A stretch of 64,000 nt of DNA from JAWLGZ01 sp041690635 (GCA_041690635.1 JAWLGZ010000002.1:812513-876512); one strand, 5' to 3'. Shown: positions 1 to 8,048, counted from the stretch's first letter. Notes: generated by a model not told the origin, from the sequence alone. Made by a program: numbers and translations.

Positions 1-760
1 TCAGGGTATCGAGCAGCAGGTTGATCTGTGCCACCGATGAGCCGAAAACGGCCGGCCCCATCAGGCGCAAAATCCGCCGCACTCCCTCGTGCCGCCAGCC
101 CCAGCGCGGCGGCGCCAGGAGTCCGAGACGCCCCAGAAACGGCAACTGGAACAGCAACTGGACGACGCCGGCCGCGAACACGCCCCAGGCGAGCGCCACA
201 ATGGGTGTCTCCGGCTGGCGTGCCGCCCACAGTGCGGCGGTAATCAGACAGACATTGAGCCAGATTGGCGTGAAGGCCGGCACCGCGAAGCGGCCGTAGC
301 TGTTCAGTACGCCGGCGGCCAATGCGGTCAGGGATATAAAGAAGATGTAGGGGAAGGTGATGCGCAGCATCTCCCCGGCGGGTCCGAAACGCTCGGGGTC
401 GTCGATGAATCCGGGGGCAAACAGGCCCACCAGTAGCGGCGCACCGACCACCGCCGCCAGGGTGATGGCGAGCAGCACGCTTCCCAGGGCACCGGTGGCA
501 TCGGCCACCAGTGCCCGCACCTCGGCCGGCCGGTTGGCCTTGTATTCGGAGAGCACCGGAACAAAAGCCTGGGAAAAAGCCCCCTCGGCAAACAGCCGGC
601 GCAGGAAATTGGGGATCTTGAAGGCGACGAAAAAGGCGTCGGTGAGCGGCCCGGCGCCGAAGATGCCGGCGAACACCACGTCCCGCACAAACCCGAGGAT
701 GCGCGAAAAGAAAGTGAATCCGCCGACCACGGCGGTCGATTTGAACAACCGGACGCTCAT
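1..760 (-). CDS. murJ: Lipid II flippase MurJ (MviN), N-terminal part, cut by window edge
   Basis: An open frame starts at ATG 760-758 and runs off the left edge without a stop, giving about 253 residues. The translation begins MSVRLFKSTAVVGGFTFFSR and continues with hydrophobic helices and the conserved RILGFVRDVVFA and FAEGAFSQAFVPVLSEY stretches of the MOP-superfamily flippase MurJ. This integral membrane protein moves lipid II across the inner membrane for peptidoglycan synthesis. It is divergent from rpsT, the arrangement seen in many gammaproteobacteria. The C-terminal half lies outside the window. Identity is firm; function is taken from the family. Confidence 0.93.
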   Translation of the reverse strand, partial: MSVRLFKSTAVVGGFTFFSRILGFVRDVVFAGIFGAGPLTDAFFVAFKIPNFLRRLFAEGAFSQAFVPVLSEYKANRPAEVRALVADATGALGSVLLAITLAAVVGAPLLVGLFAPGFIDDPERFGPAGEMLRITFPYIFFISLTALAAGVLNSYGRFAVPAFTPIWLNVCLITAALWAARQPETPIVALAWGVFAAGVVQLLFQLPFLGRLGLLAPPRWGWRHEGVRRILRLMGPAVFGSSVAQINLLLDTL

Positions 761-834
761 GGAGGCGCACTATACCGCGGATGCCCGCGCCTTTCGGCTA
801 TACTTGCCGGCGCCGGACCGCATGACCGAAGCGG

Positions 835-863
835 TTGACAGCGGCCGGCGAAATCAGCATAGT
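835..863 (+). promoter_or_regulatory. Probable sigma70 promoter of rpsT
   Basis: TTGACA at 835-840 is followed after 17 bases by CATAGT at 858-863, about 45 bases before the rpsT start. The -35 is perfect and the -10 matches 4 of 6 positions. It lies in the murJ-rpsT divergent spacer. Confidence 0.6.
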
Positions 864-907
864 ATGCGCCCTTCGGTTTCCGGCTATTTTTCCAGGGAGC
901 AGCAACC

Positions 908-1171
908 TTGGCCAATTCTGCACAAGCAAAAAAGCGCGCACGTCAGGCGGAACAGCGTCGTCAGCACAACGCCAGTCAGCGTTCCACCATGAGGACCTTC
1001 GTCAAGAAGGTGCTGAAGGCGATCGAATCCGGTGACAAGGAGGCTGCCCAGGCTGCCTACAAGGTCGCCGTACCGATGCTGGACTCCACTGCCGGCAAGG
1101 GCCTTCTGCACAAGAACGCCGCTGCCCGTCACAAGAGCCGGCTGAACGCACGCATCCGCGCCATGTCCTGA
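908..1171 (+). CDS. rpsT: 30S ribosomal protein S20
   Basis: This 87-residue basic protein begins MANSAQAKKRARQAEQRR, the standard S20 amino terminus, and ends in the helical KSRLNARI segment. S20 binds 16S rRNA helices in the body of the small subunit. The start codon is TTG (908-910), preceded by an AGGGAG ribosome-binding site. A UUG start is also used by E. coli rpsT, where it is tied to autoregulation. The gene is monocistronic between its own promoter and a strong terminator. Confidence 0.97.
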   Translation: MANSAQAKKRARQAEQRRQHNASQRSTMRTFVKKVLKAIESGDKEAAQAAYKVAVPMLDSTAGKGLLHKNAAARHKSRLNARIRAMS

Positions 1172-1193
1172 ACGGGACAGCTCCGTATCAAGC

Positions 1194-1221
1194 AAAAAGC
1201 CGGTCGTTCGACCGGCTTTTT
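1194..1221 (+). terminator. Rho-independent terminator after rpsT (probably bidirectional)
   Basis: GCCGGTCG at 1199-1206 pairs with CGACCGGC at 1209-1216, followed by a T5 run. The left flank is an A5 run, so the hairpin can also stop minus-strand transcripts from the toxin-like remnant ending at 1228. Confidence 0.88.
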
Positions 1222-1227
1222 CGTTTG

Positions 1228-1562
1228 TTATCCCTCTATTTCAAGGCAGTAAGCCTCTTCGTCCTCGAAAAATCGCTCGATAACCCTGCGGTATTCCACG
1301 AGGACCTCAAGCGTCCGGGTGCGACTGAGATTTCCGCACTTCAGCCAGACTATCTTCGGTGGCGTGCCGAAGAGCAGACTGATTTCGTGAAAATCTGAAT
1401 CCCGTGTAACGATTGCAAATCCATTCGTCCGCGCATATTCCCAGATATCCGATCGCTCGCCTTTTCCAGACCAAGCTCCCGGACTTGGGCAGAACCGGGG
1501 AATATGTGCGAAAGGGGCTCAATAAGCCGGTGGGAAAGATTTTCGTCGAGAAGTAGCTTCAC
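1228..1562 (-). pseudogene. DUF5615-type PIN-like toxin, frameshifted
   Basis: The frame opens with GTG at 1562 and reads MKLLLDENLSHRLIEPL, then FPGSAQVRELGLEKASDR, typical of the DUF5615 PIN-like family. These are small predicted RNases of toxin-antitoxin pairs. After SDR the frame is lost, but one frame over it resumes as IWEYARTNGFAIVTRDSDFH, then LFGTPPKIVWLKCGN, and ends with TAA at 1230-1228. Restoring one base near 1447-1452 rebuilds a normal protein of about 110 residues with the usual acidic residues (DEN, RDSD). The GTG overlaps the stop of the upstream antitoxin-like gene by four bases (GTGA). Either a real decay event or a one-base sequence error explains it. Confidence 0.75.
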
Positions 1563-1785
1563 GCAGCATCAAATCGAATCAGGCGATGCTCCCGAGCCGC
1601 AGCAAATTCGAGAACGGCCTGGATATCTTCACGGGTCAGTTCAGGGTAATCGGTGATGATATCGTCCCACGACATACCTGCAGCCAACCACCCCAGAACG
1701 TCATACACCGTGATGCGGAGCGATCGTATACACGGCTTCCCCCCCGCTTGCCGGGTTCGATGGTGATCCTGTCAAGGTAAGCCAT
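1559..1785 (-). pseudogene. DUF433 antitoxin-like protein, frameshifted at a G7 run
   Basis: From ATG 1785 the frame reads MAYLDRITIEPGKRGG and then fails at a run of seven G on the minus strand (1739-1745). With eight G it would continue KPCIRSLRITVYDVLGWLAA, then MSWDDIITDYPELTREDI, AAAREHRLIRFDAA and stop at 1561-1559. That is a complete DUF433 protein of about 74 residues, the usual antitoxin partner of DUF5615. The gene overlaps the toxin-like gene by four bases, the normal antitoxin-first order. Because the lesion sits in a homopolymer, slippage or a sequencing error are both possible. Confidence 0.75.
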
Positions 1786-1849
1786 ACCCTTTTCTCCCCA
1801 ATGCCCGCATCAACCATAGCGCCCTGCCACAACACACGCAACGGGGTCG

Positions 1850-2974
1850 TCACACCAATACCAGATTGTCGCGGTTGATCAGCTCCGGTTCATCCACGTA
1901 GCCCAGGATCTCCTCGATGCGGCTGCTTGGCTCTCCGGCAAGGCGGCGCGCCTCGTCGACACCATAGTTCACCAGCCCGCGCGCCACCTCGCTCCCTTCC
2001 TCGGCGACACAGCTCACCATCTCGCCCCGGCTGAAGTTGCCCTCCACCGACTTCACGCCGACTGCGAGCAGACTGCGGCCCGATTCGCGCAGTACCCGCA
2101 CGGCCCCAGCGTCCAATACCAGCCGTCCCTTCACCTGCAGGTGACCGGCCAGCCAGCGCTTGCGGGCCACCAGCGGCTCGATATCGGGCAGGAACAGGGT
2201 GCCCACCGCTTCGGCACGACCGATACGCGCCAGGATGTCGGCTTCCCGGCCGGGGGCGATGACCGTTGCCGACCCGGAACGGGCGGCGAGCCGCGCAGCG
2301 CGCACCTTGGTCAGCATGCCGCCGCGACCCAGGGCGCCGGCGCTGCCACCTGCCATGGTATCCAGGGTGCGGTCGCTCGCCCGTACCTCGCTGACCAGCT
2401 GGGCATCGGGGTGCTGGCGCGGGTCACGGTCGAACAGCCCGGCCTGGTCGGTAAGGATTACCAGCAACTCCGCCTCCACCAGGTTGGCCACCAGCGCCGC
2501 CAGGGTGTCGTTGTCACCGAAGCGGATCTCGTCCGTGACAACGGTGTCGTTCTCGTTGACCACCGGGATGACCCCGTATTCGAGTAGTGTCCGCAGAGTG
2601 GTTCGCGCATTGAGATAGCGCATGCGGCTGGAGAGGTCGTCGTGGGTCAGCAGGATTTGGGCGGTGTGCATGCCGTGCCGCTGAAAGCGGGATTCGTAGG
2701 CCTGCACCAGCCCCATCTGGCCCACCGCCGCCGCCGCCTGCAGTTCGTGCAGTGCGTTGGGCCGTCGGCTCCAGCCCAGGCGGCTCATGCCCTCGGCGAC
2801 GGCGCCGGAGGAGACCAGCACGAGTTCGATCCCCGCTTGGCGTAGCCCCGCCATCTGCTCCACCCAGCCGCTGATGCCGTCGCCGTTCAGGCCGCGCCCG
2901 TCGTTGGTGAGCAGCGCGCTACCGATCTTGACGACCCAGCGGCGGGTTTTCGTGATGTGCTGGCGGGAATTCAT
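1850..2974 (-). CDS. proB: Glutamate 5-kinase (proline biosynthesis)
   Basis: This 374-residue protein phosphorylates the gamma-carboxyl of glutamate with ATP, the first step of proline synthesis. The kinase domain (about 1-260) shows VVKIGSALLTNDG, LVLVSSGAVAEGM, VPVVNENDTV-like PVVNENDTVVTDEI and FGDNDTLAALVA. A C-terminal PUA domain follows (about 275-374). I chose ATG 2974 because the family normally begins just before the VVKIGS motif. A longer frame to 3160 would only add translated heptamer repeat and spacer. It lies downstream of obgE on the same strand, a common gammaproteobacterial neighbourhood. Confidence 0.95.
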   Translation of the reverse strand: MNSRQHITKTRRWVVKIGSALLTNDGRGLNGDGISGWVEQMAGLRQAGIELVLVSSGAVAEGMSRLGWSRRPNALHELQAAAAVGQMGLVQAYESRFQRHGMHTAQILLTHDDLSSRMRYLNARTTLRTLLEYGVIPVVNENDTVVTDEIRFGDNDTLAALVANLVEAELLVILTDQAGLFDRDPRQHPDAQLVSEVRASDRTLDTMAGGSAGALGRGGMLTKVRAARLAARSGSATVIAPGREADILARIGRAEAVGTLFLPDIEPLVARKRWLAGHLQVKGRLVLDAGAVRVLRESGRSLLAVGVKSVEGNFSRGEMVSCVAEEGSEVARGLVNYGVDEARRLAGEPSSRIEEILGYVDEPELINRDNLVLV

Positions 2975-3060
2975 GGTGGTCGGTGGTCGGTGGTCGGTGG
3001 TCGGTGGTCGGTGGTCGGTGGTCGGTGGTCGGTGGTCGGTGGTCGGTGGTCGGTGGTCGG
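2975..3060. repeat. Heptanucleotide tandem repeat (GGTGGTC)n, about 12 copies, abutting proB start
   Basis: The plus strand carries about 12.3 perfect copies of the 7-mer GGTGGTC (minus strand GACCACC), beginning one base upstream of the proB start codon. Because 7 is not a multiple of 3, each added or lost copy shifts frame. In the current register the minus strand reads an open TDHRPPT heptapeptide repeat fused in frame to ProB from an ATG near 3082. The repeat also displaces any normal ribosome-binding site for the ATG at 2974. Confidence 0.95.
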
Positions 3061-3169
3061 ACCGGATTGTCACCGTCTCCATGTAGGGGGCAATCTTATT
3101 GCGCCGAACCGGCGACAAACCTGAAACGCCGCGCTCCAATGCAACCGCCCTCCAGCGCAATGAGATTGC

Positions 3170-4249
3170 CTACGCCTGGCCGTCCCCCTCCCCGTGCTCT
3201 TCCCCCTGCTCCTGTGCTGTCATCTCTTCCGCCGCATCGCGGAAGTGGGTTTCGATGTGCTCCATGATGCGGTAGACCAGTTCCCGGGTGCCCTCGCCGG
3301 AGATGGCGGAGACGCGGAACACCGGTCCTTCCCAGCCGAGCCGGCTGGTAATGTCGTCACAGAACTCGTCGCGGAGCTCCGGCGGAATCAGATCGATCTT
3401 GTTCAGCACCAACCAACGCTCGCGGTTCGCCAGCTCATCACTGAACTTGGCCAGCTCCCCTTCGATCGCCCGCACCGCCTCCGCCGGATCGCCGTCGTCC
3501 GGAGGCATGATATCCACCAGGTGCAACAGCAGTCGTGTGCGGGAAAGGTGTTTGAGGAACTGGATGCCGAGCCCCGCCCCTTCGGCGGCGCCCTCGATCA
3601 GGCCGGGAATATCAGCCACCACGAAGCTGCGGTGCGCCTCGACCCGCACCACGCCCAGATTCGGATAGAGCGTGGTGAAGGGGTAGTCGGCCACCTTTGG
3701 CTGGGCGGAGGAGATGGCGCGAATGAAGGTTGACTTGCCGGCGTTCGGCAGGCCGAGCAGCCCCACGTCCGCCAACACCTTCAACTCCAGCCGCAGGGTA
3801 CGCGACTCACCGGGGGTGCCGGGCTTGAACTGCCGCGGGGCACGGTTGGTGCTGCTCTTGTAACGGGTGTTGCCGATGCCGTGGAAACCGCCGCGCGCCA
3901 CCATCAGCCGCTGGCCTGCCTCCACCAGATCCCCCAGCTGTTCGCCGGTCTCCTCATCGTACACCTCGGTGCCGACCGGTACCGGGATCTCGAGATCGGG
4001 GGCGGAGGCCCCGGTCCGGTTGCGGCCGGCGCCCGGCTCACCGTTCTGGGCCTTGAAGCGGCGGGTGTAACGCAGATCAACCAGTGTGTTCAGATCGGAA
4101 TCGCCGACCAGGTAAACGCTGCCACCGTCCCCGCCGTCGCCCCCGTCGGGGCCGCCGAAAGGGATGTACTTTTCGCGCCGGAAGCTGACGCAGCCGTTGC
4201 CGCCCTTGCCGGCCTCGACCTTGATAGTCACTTCATCGACGAATTTCAT
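3170..4249 (-). CDS. obgE: Obg family GTPase ObgE/CgtA
   Basis: This 359-residue Obg GTPase acts in late 50S assembly and the stringent response. The N-terminal glycine-rich Obg fold (about 1-158) includes MKFVDEVTIKVEAGKGGNGC and GGPDGGDGGDGGSV. The GTPase domain follows with P-loop GLPNAGKST, switch region DYPFTTLYPNLGVV, DIPGLIEGA and the NKID specificity motif. The C-terminus is short and acidic (QEQGEEHGEGDG). It is downstream of rplU-rpmA but separated from them by a terminator hairpin. Confidence 0.97.
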   Translation of the reverse strand: MKFVDEVTIKVEAGKGGNGCVSFRREKYIPFGGPDGGDGGDGGSVYLVGDSDLNTLVDLRYTRRFKAQNGEPGAGRNRTGASAPDLEIPVPVGTEVYDEETGEQLGDLVEAGQRLMVARGGFHGIGNTRYKSSTNRAPRQFKPGTPGESRTLRLELKVLADVGLLGLPNAGKSTFIRAISSAQPKVADYPFTTLYPNLGVVRVEAHRSFVVADIPGLIEGAAEGAGLGIQFLKHLSRTRLLLHLVDIMPPDDGDPAEAVRAIEGELAKFSDELANRERWLVLNKIDLIPPELRDEFCDDITSRLGWEGPVFRVSAISGEGTRELVYRIMEHIETHFRDAAEEMTAQEQGEEHGEGDGQA

Positions 4250-4330
4250 GGCGTTAAATTACAAGCAGCAGGCCGCAAGTGACAAGAAAGAGGTAGAGTT
4301 CTGCATGCTTTTCCACATGCAACCAAAACA

Positions 4331-4354
4331 AAAAAACCCCGCCATCAGACGGGG
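4331..4354 (-). terminator. Terminator after rpmA
   Basis: CGGGG/CCCCG arms at 4350-4354 and 4337-4341 are followed on the minus strand by six T (4336-4331). It sits between rpmA and obgE, so obgE expression depends on read-through or its own promoter. Confidence 0.7.
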
Positions 4355-4383
4355 CTTTTCGCGTCCGTACCAGCGACGACCGC

Positions 4384-4641
4384 CTATTCGGCGACGACGC
4401 TCACATACTTGCGGCTGAGGGGACCCTTGACCTCGAAGGTCACCCGGCCGTCCGCCTTGGCGAACAGGGTGTCATCCTTGCCCAGACCGACGTTGACGCC
4501 CGGGTGGAAACGGGTGCCGCGCTGCCGGACGATGATGTTGCCGGCCTTCACCACCTCGCCGCCAAAGCGCTTGACGCCCAGGCGCTTGGAAATGGAATCG
4601 CGGCCGTTGCGGGTACTGCCGCCTGCCTTTTTATGTGCCAT
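4384..4641 (-). CDS. rpmA: 50S ribosomal protein L27
   Basis: This 85-residue protein starts MAHKKAGGSTRNGRDS and contains KRFGGEVVKAGNIIVRQRGT, the invariant L27 signature. L27 reaches toward the peptidyl transferase centre of the large subunit. It lacks the cleavable N-terminal extension of Firmicutes L27, as expected in proteobacteria. It follows rplU by 18 bases and is clearly cotranscribed with it. Confidence 0.98.
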   Translation of the reverse strand: MAHKKAGGSTRNGRDSISKRLGVKRFGGEVVKAGNIIVRQRGTRFHPGVNVGLGKDDTLFAKADGRVTFEVKGPLSRKYVSVVAE

Positions 4642-4659
4642 CTCTAAAACCCTCCGCTA

Positions 4660-4974
4660 TCAGCCGGCCGAGATACCGGTAATCTGCAACTCGGTGTAGT
4701 GCTGCCGGTGCCCCATCTGCTTGCGATGGTGCTTGCGGCGACGGAACTTGACGATCATCAGCTTCTCGCCGCGACCGTGCCCCTTGACGGTGGCGGTCAC
4801 TTTGCCGCCGGCCACATAGGGGGCGCCAACCTTGATGTTCTCGCCGTCGGCCACCATCAGCACCTTATCTATATCGATGCTGCCGCCTTCATCCACGGAC
4901 AACTTCTCGACCTTGAGGGTCTGGCCCTCGCTGACCCGGTACTGCTTGCCGCCGGTCTCGATTACCGCGTACAT
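4660..4974 (-). CDS. rplU: 50S ribosomal protein L21
   Basis: This 104-residue protein begins MYAVIETGGKQYRVSEGQ, has VKGHGRGEKLMIVKF and the C-terminal basic RRRKHHRKQMGHRQ tract of L21. L21 binds 23S rRNA in the large subunit. The ATG at 4974 was chosen because homologues start exactly at MYAVI. A promoter with a 17-base spacer lies 65-95 bases upstream. It is the first gene of the rplU-rpmA unit and divergent from ispB, a conserved arrangement. Confidence 0.98.
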   Translation of the reverse strand: MYAVIETGGKQYRVSEGQTLKVEKLSVDEGGSIDIDKVLMVADGENIKVGAPYVAGGKVTATVKGHGRGEKLMIVKFRRRKHHRKQMGHRQHYTELQITGISAG

Positions 4975-5038
4975 AAAACCGCTCTCCAAAAAGTGCCCGC
5001 GCGCGGGCACGGGGAAACCCGAAATCGAAAGACCGGCA

Positions 5039-5067
5039 ATTCTAGCGAGTGACCCTCGACAGGTCAA
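5039..5067 (-). promoter_or_regulatory. Sigma70 promoter of rplU-rpmA
   Basis: On the minus strand TTGACC (5067-5062), 17 bases, then TAGAAT (5044-5039). Both hexamers match consensus at five of six positions and point into rplU. Confidence 0.75.
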
Positions 5068-5100
5068 ACGGGAATTGGCCGGAAATCCCCTTTCCCCGGG

Positions 5101-5129
5101 TTGACACCCTTCCGGTGGCTACCTAGCAT
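5101..5129 (+). promoter_or_regulatory. Sigma70 promoter of ispB
   Basis: TTGACA (5101-5106), a 17-base spacer, then TAGCAT (5124-5129), 28 bases before the ispB ATG. It is back to back with the rplU promoter. Confidence 0.7.
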
Positions 5130-5156
5130 GCTCAGTTCTTTTGCCCGAGCGCCCCC

Positions 5157-6125
5157 ATGGACATCCAAGATGTATACGACCTGATCGCCGACGACAAGAA
5201 TGCCGTCGACGAAACCATCCAGGCGCGTCTGAAGTCCAGTGTGGTGCTGATCAACCAGATCAGCGGCTACATCATTAATAGCGGCGGCAAACGGCTGCGC
5301 CCCATCCTCGTCCTGCTCACCGCCCGCGCATTCGGCTACCAGGGATCGCACCACGTTGATTTGGCCGCCGTCGTCGAGTTCATCCACACCGCCACGCTAC
5401 TTCATGACGATGTGGTGGACGGCTCCGAACTGCGCCGGGGCCAGCACAGCGCAAACGCCGTCTGGGGCAATGAGGCAAGTGTCCTGGTCGGCGACTTTCT
5501 CTACTCCCGCGCCTTTCAGATGATGGTGGATATCCGCAGCATGCGGGTGATGGAGATTCTCTCCAATGCCACCAATACCATCGCCGAAGGGGAGGTGCTC
5601 CAACTCCTGAACTGCCGGGATGCGGACACCACCGAGGAGCGCTACCTCAACGTGATCCGTTACAAGACCGCCAAGCTGTTCGAAGCAGCGGCCCAACTGG
5701 GTGCGGTGATTGCCGACCGCTCGCCCGAGGAGGAGCAGGCGATGGTCCGCTACGGCCTGCACCTGGGGACCGCATTCCAGCTGGTGGATGACGTGCTCGA
5801 CTACAGCGCCGAGCCGGAGCAGACCGGCAAGAACATCGGCGACGACCTGGCCGAGGGAAAGCCCACACTGCCCCTTATCCACGCCATGCGTCACGGCACA
5901 CCGGAACAGGCGGGGGTCATCCGCGAGGCGATCGAGAACGGCGGACGTGATCAGATCGACGCCATCATAAATGCCGTTGAATCGACCGGCGCCATTGAGT
6001 ACACTTCGCGCTCTGCACGGGCCGAGGCCGATTTGGCACTGGCCGCGCTGGCGGGGATTCCCGACTCCCCGTTCAAAGAGGCGCTGAAAACCCTGGCCGA
6101 CTTCTCCGTCAGCCGCGCTTACTAA
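5157..6125 (+). CDS. ispB: All-trans polyprenyl (octaprenyl) diphosphate synthase
   Basis: This 322-residue trans-isoprenyl diphosphate synthase elongates farnesyl diphosphate with IPP to make the quinone side chain. The first aspartate-rich motif is LLHDDVVDGSELRRG and the second is QLVDDVLDYSAE. GGKRLRPILVLL near the N-terminus binds diphosphate. The small residues before the first motif (FIHTATLLHDD) suggest a long-chain product, but exact length cannot be read from sequence. It starts at ATG 5157 behind its own promoter and is followed by tRNA-Pro. Confidence 0.93.
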   Translation: MDIQDVYDLIADDKNAVDETIQARLKSSVVLINQISGYIINSGGKRLRPILVLLTARAFGYQGSHHVDLAAVVEFIHTATLLHDDVVDGSELRRGQHSANAVWGNEASVLVGDFLYSRAFQMMVDIRSMRVMEILSNATNTIAEGEVLQLLNCRDADTTEERYLNVIRYKTAKLFEAAAQLGAVIADRSPEEEQAMVRYGLHLGTAFQLVDDVLDYSAEPEQTGKNIGDDLAEGKPTLPLIHAMRHGTPEQAGVIREAIENGGRDQIDAIINAVESTGAIEYTSRSARAEADLALAALAGIPDSPFKEALKTLADFSVSRAY

Positions 6126-6143
6126 GCACCAGTTTTACCATTA

Positions 6144-6220
6144 CGGGGTGTAGCTCAGCCTGGTAGAGCACTGTCTTCGGGAGGCAGGGGCCGGAGGTTC
6201 GAATCCTCTCACCCCGACCA
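6144..6220 (+). tRNA. tRNA-Pro(CGG)
   Basis: A 77-base cloverleaf with acceptor CGGGGTG/CACCCCG, TTCGAAT in the T arm and an encoded CCA. The anticodon loop TTCGGGA gives anticodon CGG, reading CCG proline codons. It lies just downstream of ispB. No integrase is adjacent, so there is no sign that it has served as an attachment site here. Confidence 0.95.
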
Positions 6221-6411
6221 TTCAAATCAGAGGGTTGTCCCGTATCCCTCTCCCGCATCAAATCCCCTGCGTGACCAGATCGTGACTTCGTTCCTCCGGG
6301 GCCTCCGGGGCTGTCACGGCTGCGCGCACGTTTCCGGTCAACAGCCCGACGTAGCACCATGACCGGATGCGCGGCACATGCCAGTTCTCAAGCGCGAAGG
6401 AGCTGTCTCGC

Positions 6412-8043
6412 TCAGCCTGGTCCCGCGACGACGCGGTGAAAGGTGTGGCACTCTTCGCAGCGACTCCTGACCTTGCCTGATTCCTCGGACCCCGCATGAC
6501 ACTCCCGGCACTTGTCGATGCGGGGAAACGCGACATCGTCGCTGGTCCGTGAAGCAGACTTGTCGTGGCACTCGACACAGGCGGTGGTCCGATGTTTTGA
6601 GTGAGGGAAACGGGCCTTCGGCTGCCAGTCGTGTCGGGTACGCACCGGTGTGATGGCCCATGGACTGTTCGGGTCTCCGGTCGCGGTGACCTCATGGCAC
6701 AGGGCGCATTCGAGGAGCCGCTTGCCGGTGGTCCTGAACAGGGTGGCACCGGCCTTCTCTTCGGCGAGCCGATGGATGCAGTCCAGGGTAGTCCGCGCTG
6801 CATTTTCGGTCTCCTCTGCCGGCGCGCACAGGGCGGTGAAACGCCTCGCGGGCGAGCGGGCCAGCCATTCGGCGTAGTGGAGACGCAGGGTCTTCATCAC
6901 CTCATCGACGGGGCCGTGGGGGACCACGGCATAGATGGGTTTGGGATAGCGGACCCGATGACAGCCGGCCTGCTGGCAGCTCTTTTCCATCTCGATGGGC
7001 TCGAAGTGGTCGCCCGACCGCTCCAGCAGATGGCAGTCCGGACAGGTGAGCACGGTGTCGCCCTCCGGCGTGCTGACCCCCTCCGCCGCCAGGTGAATCT
7101 GGTGGGAGAACTTCAGTCCCGACTGCTCTGCCGGAATGTCCCGCCCATCATGGATGACGCGGAGGTTTCCTTCGCCCGCCGGGACACTCAGCCGGAACGG
7201 CGGGTGGTCACGGTCGAAATCGACCACGCGGGCGTTCCCGAGCTTCGTGGAACGGTGGCATGACAGGCAGACGGAAGCCCCCCCGCGGGCAGTCTCCGCC
7301 TTGGCCGGGTGGGCGGGGTGGCAGTCGATGCAGCGAAGCCCGTCGACTCCGTGCCCGTCGAACGAGCCGGCCGCAAGGTGTCCGCCGACCCGCTCATGGC
7401 ACTGAGTACAGGCGCTGTCGGCGACGGCGTGAAAAGGGCGTTCGTGACAGGTGGTGCATTCGTCCTGGAAGGTGCGGTGACCGCGCATCAACGGTCCCGG
7501 ACTGGCGAAATGAGTGAATGGCGCCACCAGATCCGCCTGCCACCCGCCGGGGACGGCCGACCACCACGGTAGCGTGGGCAGCACCAGGAACAGCAGAAGG
7601 ATGAAAGCCGCCAACCCCAGTCCGACGCTCCGCTTGCGTACCTTCGATGCTCCCGGCGCAGCAAGCCGGGGCAGCGCTGCCTCCGCCGCAGCGGGCACGG
7701 CATTGGACGCCTCCAGTGAGAGGACCAGGTCCAAATCCCCTTCGCTATCCCCGACCGTCAGCAGGTAGCGGCCGATGCGGATACACATGCAGGGATGGAG
7801 CCGGGCGCCACTCTCCATGAAGCCGTCGATGTGGATCAGCCGGCCCGGCGGGGCCTCGATCTGCAGGGTCCCGTCGGGAGCGCGGCTGACGGTCGCGTGC
7901 AGAAGGTCGACCTCCGGGTCCTGCAGGTGAATGGGGCAACCCGCCGCGCGCCCGATCGGGAGGGTTTCGCCGCTGACCAGTAAAGACTCGCGGTGCTGCC
8001 CTTCCGGGTTGTGGGTGATGGTCACCAGGCGACAGGTAATCAT
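6412..8043 (-). CDS. FHA-domain / transmembrane / decahaem cytochrome c fusion
   Basis: This 543-residue protein has three parts. Residues about 1-110 look like an FHA domain (LPIGRAAGCPIHLQDPEVDL then LHATVSR), with the usual FHA serine before the histidine replaced by Asp. Residues about 139-160 form one transmembrane helix (GLGLAAFILLLFLVLPTLPW). Residues about 190-535 hold nine CXXCH sites (196, 212, 238, 259, 334, 446, 489, 512, 529) plus one CX4CH (CQQAGCH at 356). The expected topology is FHA in the cytoplasm and ten c haems in the periplasm. I chose ATG 8043 because it starts six bases inside the upstream gene's stop region and directly before the FHA fold. It is probably the terminal electron carrier of this locus; substrate unknown. 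Confidence 0.85.
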   Translation of the reverse strand: MITCRLVTITHNPEGQHRESLLVSGETLPIGRAAGCPIHLQDPEVDLLHATVSRAPDGTLQIEAPPGRLIHIDGFMESGARLHPCMCIRIGRYLLTVGDSEGDLDLVLSLEASNAVPAAAEAALPRLAAPGASKVRKRSVGLGLAAFILLLFLVLPTLPWWSAVPGGWQADLVAPFTHFASPGPLMRGHRTFQDECTTCHERPFHAVADSACTQCHERVGGHLAAGSFDGHGVDGLRCIDCHPAHPAKAETARGGASVCLSCHRSTKLGNARVVDFDRDHPPFRLSVPAGEGNLRVIHDGRDIPAEQSGLKFSHQIHLAAEGVSTPEGDTVLTCPDCHLLERSGDHFEPIEMEKSCQQAGCHRVRYPKPIYAVVPHGPVDEVMKTLRLHYAEWLARSPARRFTALCAPAEETENAARTTLDCIHRLAEEKAGATLFRTTGKRLLECALCHEVTATGDPNSPWAITPVRTRHDWQPKARFPHSKHRTTACVECHDKSASRTSDDVAFPRIDKCRECHAGSEESGKVRSRCEECHTFHRVVAGPG

Positions 8044-8048
8044 CCGTT

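Noticed and set aside
2975..3060. CRISPR array
   Set aside because: The 7-base units are contiguous with no spacers, and no cas gene is present in the window.
2974..3160. Extended ProB start giving a TDHRPPT-repeat N-terminus as the normal protein
   Set aside because: The kinase fold begins right after ATG 2974 and the extension is only translated tandem repeat; kept as a phase-variation idea, not as the annotated start.
6144..6220. tRNA-Pro as a genomic-island attachment site for the redox locus
   Set aside because: No integrase, no repeated 3' tRNA fragment at the far end, and codon use of the redox genes looks like that of the neighbours.
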